Positions 55,021-64,000 of a stretch of 64,000 nucleotides of DNA are shown one piece after another. The notes below the pieces were generated by a model. It saw only the letters and a program-made list of their open reading frames with translations, made no database searches and was not told where the DNA came from. Positions within the stretch are counted from its first letter, which is position 1. Every line of letters begins with the position of its first letter. The position numbers and the translations under genes are program-made. The stretch comes from Galerina marginata (taxonomy: Eukaryota; Basidiomycota; Agaricomycetes; Agaricales; Galerinaceae). The DNA lies in NCBI GenBank assembly GCA_023014335.1, contig JAECYW010000024.1:1132487-1196486 (forward strand), written 5' to 3'.

Positions 55021-56699
55021 AAAAAGTCCGTTGAGGGGAGATCAAGAGCTGTCACGAGCCTTGGCCAGCTTTGATCACATTTGATCAGCCTTGATTTTCT
55101 GGACACCTATTTAAAGATATTGAGGCTGGTCAAGCTCTGCACAAGCTCAGCGAAGGTTTTGAGAAATTTCAATGCTCCCTTGATCTGGCTCGATTGATTT
55201 TGGTTAGAATCTTTAGCTTCGTTCTTGGATTTCCTTAATTTTACTAGAACGCAGAACATATGTTGGCAGCAATTGGAATTTAATATAAAAACACATAGAT
55301 GGTCCACTACAGAAAGAATAAATCAATGCTACTGATATGCTACGTAGAGTATCAACTTTACATGCTACCCTAGCCCAACCAATGCTGTGGGGAAATGGTT
55401 AATTGAACCAAGCAGCTGCCAAAGTTGCTTTGAGAGAAAGTTAGAAGTGACACAAGCACCTGTAGTAACTACATTTATGTATCAATTACTGGCAGTTGCC
55501 TGATCCACTGATATGGAATATCAGGGAGTTTGCCTGGCTACCATTTTAGGAAGCACCTCAGGAAAAGGCCTGTAAGGTGCCGGAAATGCCGGGGTAGATT
55601 GGGAATGCCTCTTGGAAGGCGGGTAGGGTGTTTGAGATGCCGAAAATTCCAGGGGGAGGGGCGGGATATGGCTAGAAAAGCACAGGGGGGCGGGGATGTA
55701 CAAACAATGGACAAACAATGCACCATTTTGATCCTGGGGCGGTATTTTTGCTCCTGTGCGGGATATGGGTCAATTCGCGGCGCCAAAATTTGTGCAGTGG
55801 GTTGGAATATATTATCTACACCCTATTCACCCTTTAGCGCGTGTCAATCGAGTCGGGAATGGGTGGATTAGAGAATGAGCATCTGGATGACGCTCTATTT
55901 TTAGTTCACGAATATTCCGAAAGCGGAAATTAGCCCCGGAATGCTTTGATGGGCTCGTTTTTGCTCCTCCATTCCCCTCCCTTTGCTGTCCCCTTCAAAT
56001 GAAATGCATAGTTCGATTCTCCTTAGAAATGCGAACGTAATGATACCATTTTTATCCCTCAGAACTGGCTGGAAGTTGAGAAATGATCTTTCAACCAGAT
56101 GAAATCTACACATTCGAAATTCTTGCATTCTGGGTATCTCTGACTTCAATTAACCAGCAAAGAATAATATACTTATTTACTATCTTACAATACAGTAGTA
56201 CAGGCGGGCGTAATGAACAGAAAAGAGAGAACGAGAAACGACAGGTGACGATGAGGTCCTGCGCAGTCCTCGTCACCTACCATCTAGTGGGCTCGCGCAG
56301 GCCATCCACTACACCAACCTGGCTGGCCGGCCTACCTGGCGAGCTGGGGCGAAGGTGGTGGGTGATGTTCGAGAGCCGGCGTCGCTGGCTCGTCGTCGCC
56401 ACCAGCAACAGGGAATACATAGGTGGATGAGGGCTGACACAGCGTAGGTGCTAGCAATGGGAAGTGGTGCTGAGCTGGCGGTGATGCGATTTGGCTGTGC
56501 TTGAGGCGAGTCACGATAAAGTTGCTATGGGCGAACACGAGCGACACGTAGTTCTGAACCCGCAGGTGAAGACCGCCTCAGCCCGTTGACCTACGCCTCC
56601 TCCCACACAAGCGGTAATACCGTTGCTTCCAATGTGTCACACACGTGTAACGTGGACGGCGAGCTGGGAGACGTGATACCCCCCAATAGGAGGCGTTGG

Positions 56700-57200
56700 C
56701 GGATGCCAGAAACGCGAACGCCATCACGAAGACGGCGTTCGTGTTCCTTTCCTCGATACGGCTCGTGGGGCTGAGGCCCGTTGGTGAGGCCCGTCGGTTT
56801 GCGGGCTGAGGTGTGGGAGCAGGGCGCCAATTGTTACTGGGTGGGCGGTGTAGGCGGCCGATGAGGAGGGCATGTCACCGCTCTGTGCGATGTCAGTGGA
56901 TAGGTGGCGGCGATTCAACTCGCCACGAGTGGAGGGTGAGGTCGGCAGAGGCTCTGGTGCATGATACAACGAATAGGACGTGGTCGGCGGAATCCCAACA
57001 ACACGAACGCCGTTCATGTTCCTTTCCTCGATTCGATTCGGTTCGCAGGGTGAGGGTTGAGGTTGTGGCACCAGTAGTCATTGAGCGAGTGGCATAGGCG
57101 ACGCTAGGTGCGCGTCAGCCAACATTACGACAAGGAGGGTATTCCCTCCCCTGCGTGATGTGAGTGGTTAGGTGGCGGATAAGAACACAATTCCGACGGC
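56700..57200. repeat. GC-rich two-copy repeat island, period about 270 bp
   Basis: GTTCGTGTTCCTTTCCTCGAT (near 56737) recurs as GTTCATGTTCCTTTCCTCGAT (near 57012), and CAGTGGATAGGTGGCGG (near 56894) recurs as GAGTGGTTAGGTGGCGG (near 57160). The whole island 56.2-57.6 kb is much richer in G+C than its AT-rich surroundings. Frames inside it change across the copies and show no domain. Confidence 0.55.
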
Positions 57201-58220
57201 CTCCCCTAACACACTCTGGGTTCCCAACTCCTTCCGAGTCCTTCTTGAACCGGCCCATATCCCTCAACGACAGGAGGGACGCACGATGCCGTCGGAACAT
57301 ATCGCTTCAAGTTGAGAGCTGTGGCATTGGCGGGTTCGGTATTGGTGGACAAGCTATTTAGATGTAGAAGTTATTAGTAATCAGAAAACAATATTTCGCA
57401 AATGGAAACATACCTGATGCAATTTTGGGGCGCGAAGGGGCAGGGAGAGGTAAGGGATGTTGGCAGATGATAACAGAGGTTGCACGGTGGGAGTTGGTTG
57501 ATCGTGCCGCGAGCTGAGGTTGAACTTGGCGGACCGTGCAATCCGGCGACTGCGCTCATCGACGCTGACGACGTTTGAAAGGGCGGATAGATAGAATTAA
57601 CTGAGGAAGTTATTTGAAGGAGTATTTTAAATAGTACTACCGACTACGTTTTGGAAAATAAAATGAATAAGCCTCGTAATAAGGGTAATTGTATCTGAGA
57701 GGTGATTTCGGTATAGGTATCTTATGTTTCGCGGGCCATAGCTCACGGATTCAATCAGCTATTCCAATAAAAAATACATTTATAAGAGTACCTAATGTAC
57801 ATGCTTTAAGGTAGATACTTTGGACGAGATTCGAAGAACATTTTTTTATTACCATCGATATTCACTGTACAATTACTCGATTGATCCACACCTTGAGATG
57901 TTCTCAAGGTATCAACCTATGTATTCCTCCAAACCCTTGTATTAAAGTTATAAATGTTTCTAAAATAATTCAATAAGTATGCTCCCGCTCCCCTCAAGCT
58001 TGCAGAGAGCCTGCCAATTTTGGACTTAGTACCAATTGCAATAAGTCCTTTAACTTATTAATTAACATTAAAATGCTTATATCCTAATAAAGGTACCTAT
58101 CTGTGTGATTTAAATTTTAGTAAGGTCTAAAAATAGATTGCGTTCTTTTGAGACCCTCTTTTGTTTTTTGGGAAATTTTCCCATCAGCCAAAATATCACA
58201 CCACTGGCTTTTTTTCAGTT

Positions 58221-58410
58221 AGGCGCAGCCACATCTGAGCACATCCTGAAAAGGCTCGGCAAACTAGCATCACCACTTTTCATATCTTCATGGGAAATTT
58301 GATTGATGGCATCATTTAAATGGATTCAGGGTCGTCTACCTGATACGATCATTTTTTGTCAGAGGCACAGCCACATCCGAGCACATTCAGGGATGGCTTG
58401 GTAAACTGTC
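58221..58410. repeat. Direct repeat pair around CACAGCCACATC
   Basis: AGGCGCAGCCACATCTGAGC at 58221 and AGGCACAGCCACATCCGAGC at 58363 are followed in both copies by ACAT-C, then GGCTYGG-AAACT. The period is about 142 bp and only the first ~45 bp of each copy is alignable. Confidence 0.5.
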
Positions 58411-58588
58411 CAAGCTGTCAAAAAGTGATGTGGTTTTGCCAAGCCTTAGGAACTGCTGTCTTTGGTGGGCTTCTCATCTTAATGTCTACAACACATTTAA
58501 ATAAGAATAACTTAAAGTATAAAAATATAAAAATAATACCATCAACATGGTGAGACACCCGAGATGAGAAATGGAGCTTGGTTGGAGA

Positions 58589-59179
58589 TCAACAATCACT
58601 GCAAGTGGTAGAACATCCTCTCGAGCGATCATCAGCCAACTCATGAGGTATATCAACCTCTATACAACAAATATCTGGAGAGGAAGCCCTGTCCCGATTA
58701 TGAACAGAAGGTGGCCCTCCAGAATGACCTGCTCTACTTTCCTCCTTGTCCTCCTCCTCCTCCTCAACATTATTACTATCTTCTGCAGCAGCAATACTTT
58801 CAGCACTAGTATTACAACACTGGTGTGATGTTGACAAAGGTGTAGGAGCAGGGGATGGCTCAACTTCAACATCACAATGCTGGTGCAATGTTGATGAAGA
58901 AATAGGAGCAGAGGATGGCTCAACTTCAAAATTGCAACACTGGCACAAACTCGATGAACAAGTAGGAGCATCAGTGGTGCTGGTGGTAGTTTTGGGGATG
59001 ACAGCCATCTTCGGGACATGTGGTTTGATCCTCGATGGTGGTGCAACACTTAGGCCACTAAACTCCAGCATGGCCTTAGCACTATAGAACCGATAGTTAG
59101 TAATTTTCATAATAAAAAAGAGCAGGGAAAGCTGCATACTGAGTGAGTTCATTGGAAGCAGGTTTGGGCTGCACCACAT
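58589..59179 (-). CDS. Low-confidence Cys-containing repeat frame
   Basis: An uninterrupted minus-strand frame of 196 codons, from VAPPSRIKPHVPKMAVIPKT into three ~20-residue repeats (SSSLCQCCNFEVEPSSAP, SSTLHQHCDVEVEPSPAP, LSTSHQCCNTSAE), then an acidic run (NNVEEEEEDKEESRAG). The repeats come from a 60-bp minisatellite, which inflates the open length. It lies in the repeat-rich compartment. It could be an exon of a transposon-associated gene or chance. Confidence 0.25.
   Translation of the reverse strand: MWCSPNLLPMNSLSMQLSLLFFIMKITNYRFYSAKAMLEFSGLSVAPPSRIKPHVPKMAVIPKTTTSTTDAPTCSSSLCQCCNFEVEPSSAPISSSTLHQHCDVEVEPSPAPTPLSTSHQCCNTSAESIAAAEDSNNVEEEEEDKEESRAGHSGGPPSVHNRDRASSPDICCIEVDIPHELADDRSRGCSTTCSDC
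58815..58980. repeat. Minisatellite, 60-bp unit, 2.7 copies
   Basis: Units start at 58815, 58875 and 58935 with CAACACTGG or CAATGCTGG and contain GTAGGAGCA or ATAGGAGCA and GATGGCTCAACTTCAA. The third unit is incomplete. Confidence 0.8.
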
Positions 59180-59212
59180 CTTCTTGAGCTCTGTGAGTGC
59201 TACTGTTGATTA

Positions 59213-59420
59213 CCGGGTACTCGGACACTTGAGACCATTTTACCTACTGCTCGCGTAATATCTGATAAAATTGTCTGGTTTTTTTTGCAATACACTTTCT
59301 TGCATGTCTACAATTCCTGTGCAGAAATTGGGATTTTTTGAAAGTGTATTTACTTTCCTACAAATATTTTGTTTAGCAGAGTCTAGAGCGAGCTGACCTA
59401 TTGGGTACTCGGACACCCTG
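59213..59420. repeat. Segment bounded by direct GGGTACTCGGACAC repeats
   Basis: GGGTACTCGGACAC occurs at about 59215 and 59404 in the same orientation. Between them is a short inverted repeat: AATACACTTTC near 59289 and GAAAGTGTATT near 59340. This could be a small inserted element with duplicated ends. Confidence 0.4.
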
Positions 59421-59639
59421 AACTAATACATTTATGTATTGATGCTATTCGGCTCATTATGTTTTAAGATCGTGATCTGTAATAGGAAATGCACCATTTC
59501 AAGATGGTTGAGAATAATTTCTTTGTATCTCAGTCAGTTCTCATCTGATTTACACAAAATATTTTGCAATATACAGAGGCAATTTAACACAAAATTTCTG
59601 TTAGTTTTTTATTTTGAATCTTATAGAGCTTAAATTTAA

Positions 59640-62600
59640 AAAATCTCTTCTCTCAATGTTTTGATTTTTCGGATTAAAGCCTTAAATGTGCACCTACTGA
59701 TTACACCAGCAGCCTGGTCAATAACCTCTTGATACCATCTTTTACCTGGACAATTGTGGCACTATTTGGCAGCCTTCATTGTGCCGCCTGGTTTTTGCTT
59801 TTCTGTCCTATGCAGAATTGATACTCTGGTGCCTCTGCTCCGCCCTCATTTCAATTATTCCCTTGGGCTTGCTTTTATTTTTTATTGTCGCCTATGCAAA
59901 CAATGACATGGGACCTTTTGGATCAAGAAAAATTCCCTGAAGCAATCCCATTGACACTTTTTACTTTCTCCTTACTATTCCTTTCTATATACACCATTGC
60001 ACATCTTCTTCTGCTAGGAGAGGCTTTTGCTAGCCTCAGATACCTCCCGCCAAGAGCCCTTGCTGCTGTTGACTGGCTTTCATTTCTCCCTCACATCTGA
60101 CCTGTTTGTGGGCCACTACTACACGTGGCAGAACTCGTGATTTACTTTGTTCCTCTTTTCAGTTTGTTAAATATTCCAGTTGACTAATATGTATGTTTCA
60201 AATCTCTCAAAGTAAATGAGAATCAAATAGTACAAAATTTCTTGCTGTAAAAGTGAAGAGGAAAACAATAAAATTTCATTAATAGGAGGCTATTCTAAGA
60301 ACTCTCTACTCCTATAAATGAATTGAATTTTACTCCCCAAAGTTTGTAGAGGAGGGATAAAATTCCCTTGTCCCTTTTGCTCTGATTATACATTTAGGTG
60401 ATCACAGATAGTGGGCACCGCATAATAAGCTGCTGCTACAGTTTGCCCAGGGAGATGGAGGTGCCCGGAGGGGGCTGGGGTCCATAAAGTGGTAAGGATG
60501 ATGGTCGCATACAGGCATAGCAATACCCCCTGCACCAGCACGGTGGGGTTTCGCGTCTACAAGAGCCAACGCCACTGGACTGCTGGCAACCTCGGATCCA
60601 CAATTGCAGTCAGACCCTCGCCTTGTCATGCGACATCCTGGTGCATAGTGGCACCCACACAGATGACGAGACCTAGGGCGACGGCCATCGGCCACTTGAT
60701 ATGAGCTGGCAACGGACGTGGCGCTGCAAGTTAGGTGGTATACATCAGATAGATGTCATTCCCAGCAACACCCGTTGTGGAAATACTCGGAGTGATGGAT
60801 CCAGAAGCCCTATCACAAGCTCACCCTTTTGGGCCTCGGCCCAGGACTAATGGCTGGGAATATTCCTGTTGATAACCGGCCCCATTTCCTGGAGAAAGGT
60901 CAGTGGGCTGCATCAGCAAAAGTGCACATCTAAGATATACTCGTGGCCACAAAAAGTGAGCACAGATATCAAATTTCAAGTTACAACTCAACAGGTTCAT
61001 AATAAACCTGGAATCTTTTAGACAAATATTGAGTATGTTTGTGGTGCTTTTGGATGGTACTTTTTGTTTTCCAAAAATCTTTCCTACTTTCCATTTGCGG
61101 TAGGTTCTTCGTCGACACCAAAAATTGATCTTTACCAGAACTGCTCTGTTTGACCTGAAATTCTACATGGACGTACATATGCTCTATACGACAAACTTTG
61201 TCCAAGAGACCTAATTATCATACCTTTTGGATCTCTTGATATCGGGTCAGTTTCAGAAATTTCAAAGTTTCATGATGAGCACATAAACACCGCAGAAGTC
61301 AGAAATTTCAATTTTTTATTTCACAGCCTTAACACCTACTACGAGGCCTGGCATTTCACAAATTTTCATAAACCTACGGTCAGCAGTGACTGAGATACAT
61401 AGCAATGAAGCCAAGATACCGTGGGAACTGTACTTACTTTTTGCAGGCATGAGTACACTAGTTGCATAAACAGTTCCTCCAGGAACAAAAAAGCATTTCC
61501 TAAGCATTTGGAAATATGGACTGTTCAAAGTTCAGAAAAACATTACTATATGGAGTACCAAAATAATTAATGGAGTACCGGTGGTACTCCATATAGTAAT
61601 GTTTTTCTGAAATTCAAACAGCCTACATTTCTGAATAGCTTGTCTGAAATCCAGCCAACTATTCTTGTGCATAGTGATAATTGATGATAATGAATATAAA
61701 GTGACTGAAATTATGACAGCAGAATGCAAGGGAATATATTTGAGCTGTGACAAATATGGGCCAGATATAAGGACTCCCAACTCACCCAGCCAAATATAAT
61801 TGATGGTCAGAAATATGGTTGAGTTGCAAACAGCCTGGGAGAATTTTAAAAGATTATATTGTTGGACTAATAGCCCTGTCTGCCCTTCCTCCACCTAGTC
61901 ACGTATATGTTCCCATGCCTCATCCAGTCTACATATGCATCCTGTACTCGTCGTGTATCTATCGTTCTATCACACTCATTCATCATCTCCCGTGTCTTGT
62001 CTCACTGCACCCGCCAACATGTATTTTGGCTGTGACTCTCATGAGGAGTTTGTAAGTACACAGAATAAATCGAAGCTAATTATATACAGCTTAGAATTGT
62101 GACAAAAGAAAACAAGACCCATGAAATTGTTATGAGGGAATTATGGGAAGTGACATTTATTATGACCAGGATATCATTGTGGTGCAAGGAATAGTGGGCA
62201 ATTACGAGACGGGTGAAATTATGACAATAGAATATAAGAGGAGATATATTCTACCACAATTCTTCGATACCTTGCCTTTGCCAGACCAGGTTAAGTAACA
62301 GCGTCATCTGCGCCAGTGATGCAAGGCAGGCAAAGAGAGTGGATCTTGATCTGGGATTCTGGGATGTTGCTGGAATGAGTGTCAAATGATGAGTGATGGC
62401 ACATCAATGTTGTCTGAGGTGGCAGTAGGGCCGCAGCGACCACATTGACAAGGTGGGGCAGGCGAAGTGCATCTGTGGCAGTTGATGACGCAGAGGGAAC
62501 CTGTGTTGGCCATGTCCATAGTGGTGGAGGCAGCAGCAGCATATATTTCTTGTGCCTTTAAATCACTTCCAAATATTCAAGTAATAGAATCAGGTTTGTT

Positions 62601-64000
62601 TGATCTTACATCCTCAACACCCATTTCATTGCCAATGCAGCCAAAAGTCAATCTGTCTTGCTGTTGACAGTATTACAACTACATAGAGACAAGGTGAGTG
62701 TTTATTTTGAGCAATACAACGAATGAAAAACACTCAAATACCCTCACAGCCTTTTGTACTCATAGCAGCCTTTTGTACTTGTAGAGGACGGAGGGCTTTT
62801 AACATCAAGGTGAGCACATGATTTGACTAGAAATGAACTTGACCTACTTACCAGTTGACTGTTTGTAGCCAATCCTGTTGGCATTCCCCCCTTAAAATGT
62901 CAGAGCAGACATGTAGAAACTGTGTGATTGTGGACGATCAAGTCACTGTCAAAGAAAGGTAAGTGCTGGCAGCTCACTCTTTACTCTCCACCTACACATT
63001 TACAGACGTAAGTACAGCCTGCCAGCTCATGACATAGTCCCAAGCCTACTTGCTCATAAATAGACCTGGTAAGTAGATTATTGGCATTATCATGAAATAT
63101 GACACACTTACTTGTTTGATATCCATCCAGTGGTATCTGCAATCGTCTGGGAGTCTTTAAACCTGCTCCAGGCAATAATATCCACCGGGCTTGCGTGAGT
63201 TGCTTTGGTTAGCTTCTCTGCCTTCCGTGGGTTACCTGTCATGGTTTTGACAAGCACCATGGCGGAACTCAGGATGCTACCCATGTTGCTGAGCACGTAC
63301 AAGGTGACAGTGAAGAGGAGGCCTTACCCAACTTTGGCGGCAAGGTTGGTCCTTTTAATTTTGTCTTTGGTTGAATACCAAAAATAAAGGAGAAAATCAT
63401 ACAAAAAGTTGTTTGTTAGGATCATGATCATGATAACTTACAATGTAGGGAAAATGTGGTCATCAAACGGGCTTACTCATGGCAAAAGCTAAATAAGCAG
63501 ACTACAGAAACTGTACATCCAATTTTTAGCAAGAGAAAAAAGAGCGGCCCACACATTGTCAATAGTAGTCAGATGACAGCCAGGAGGGAGCGGTTGTTGG
63601 TAACAACCTAATACACTATATTAGTTAACACAATATGGTGAAGACATTGAAGGCAATTGGCATACTGTACACAAAATGCAAAGCACCTTCTTTACATTTT
63701 GCTGCAAATACTAGACAAACGGTTATGAATTGGGGTTGTTCAGCTTCTGGAAGTACAAGCTGTTGTGCACTTGAGTTGGTGGGCAGGGAGAGGTCTGGCT
63801 TAGTTATATTTCAGATTTAAAAATTGTTACATCTGTTTCTAAGAAAAGCTTACCAGGTGGCTGGTAAGTGTTTCTGCCATTGTTTTGTATAGCACCCAGG
63901 GGAAGGTTCAGCAGGCAAGCCAGATGCCAGTCCGTAGACCACTAGTAGCCATTCAAGTGAAAAGAATTGCAAATAAGCAGCTGCAAAGCAGTGTAACATT
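59640..64000. other. AT-rich repeat compartment, no intact gene recognised
   Basis: Apart from the 61531 hairpin, only short frames occur. Short internal similarities include GAAATTATGACA-CAGAAT-CAAG near 61708 and GAAATTATGACAATAGAAT near 62213, and a doubled CAGCCTTTTGTACT near 62750. Nothing could be assigned to a known family. Confidence 0.4.
61531..61611. repeat. Perfect 30-bp inverted repeat (hairpin)
   Basis: Arms 61531-61560 and 61582-61611 are exact reverse complements (the left arm begins TTCAGAAAAACATTACTATA and ends GGAGTACCA). The 21-bp loop contains a further GGAGTACC. Partial complementarity continues outside the arms (CTGTT.../...AACAG). Confidence 0.85.

Noticed and set aside
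60402..60704. Opposed frames of 97 and 71 codons in a locally GC-richer patch
   Set aside because: Neither translation looks like a protein family, and both lie in repeat-rich DNA with no start context.

Overview
The window looks like nuclear DNA of an agaricomycete (mushroom-forming basidiomycete). The evidence is the many short introns (about 44-95 nt), a large family of F-box genes with leucine-rich-repeat-like tails, a DUF6533 membrane protein, an SRPK-type kinase and a Dgk1-type CTP-dependent diacylglycerol kinase. All splice sites were assigned by eye from GT-AG (once GC-AG) signals, reading-frame phase and comparison among paralogues within the window. No database search was possible.

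From 1 to about 48.4 kb the DNA is gene-bearing. An F-box gene (206-1542), a nuclear-type charged protein (2005-3326) and a six-exon diacylglycerol kinase gene (5076-6609) come first, all on the minus strand. From 7.7 to 29.1 kb there is a tandem array of F-box paralogues, every copy on the minus strand. All share one architecture: a long first exon with an N-terminal F-box, one phase-0 intron at the same codon with a GTNNG-type donor, and a short second exon ending in a conserved W[LV]R-...-IPL-VAE-GR-EFLDD-like tail. Seven copies look intact. Three are damaged (7737-8843 frameshift; 21575-22705 start codon lost plus frameshift; 24434-25253 F-box deleted), and at least two are decayed remnants (21.05-21.37 kb, 27.43-27.79 kb). 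A plus-strand HVA1/TUDOR-like gene (9496-9884), an unrelated single-exon F-box gene (14764-16344) and a plus-strand cysteine-rich, GPI-anchor-like secreted protein (17824-18604) interrupt the array.

From 29.4 to 44 kb lie a long disordered protein (29462-31408), a repeat-containing charged protein with a GC-AG intron (31680-33280), the SRPK-like kinase (33499-35008) with a degraded copy of one of its exons just downstream, the seven-exon DUF6533 gene (36132-37159) and a 1341-residue Ser/Pro-rich protein (39457-43818). From 43.8 to 48.4 kb I see only a pyrimidine-rich, gene-poor stretch with short tandem duplications.

From about 48.5 kb to the end the sequence changes character: AT-rich, no intact gene, two copies of one ACCGG-rich terminal-inverted-repeat element, a third TA-flanked inverted-repeat element, a perfect 30-nt hairpin, degenerate short-repeat arrays, a GC-rich repeat island and broken coding remnants. 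This is best read as a transposon-rich compartment next to a rapidly evolving gene array.
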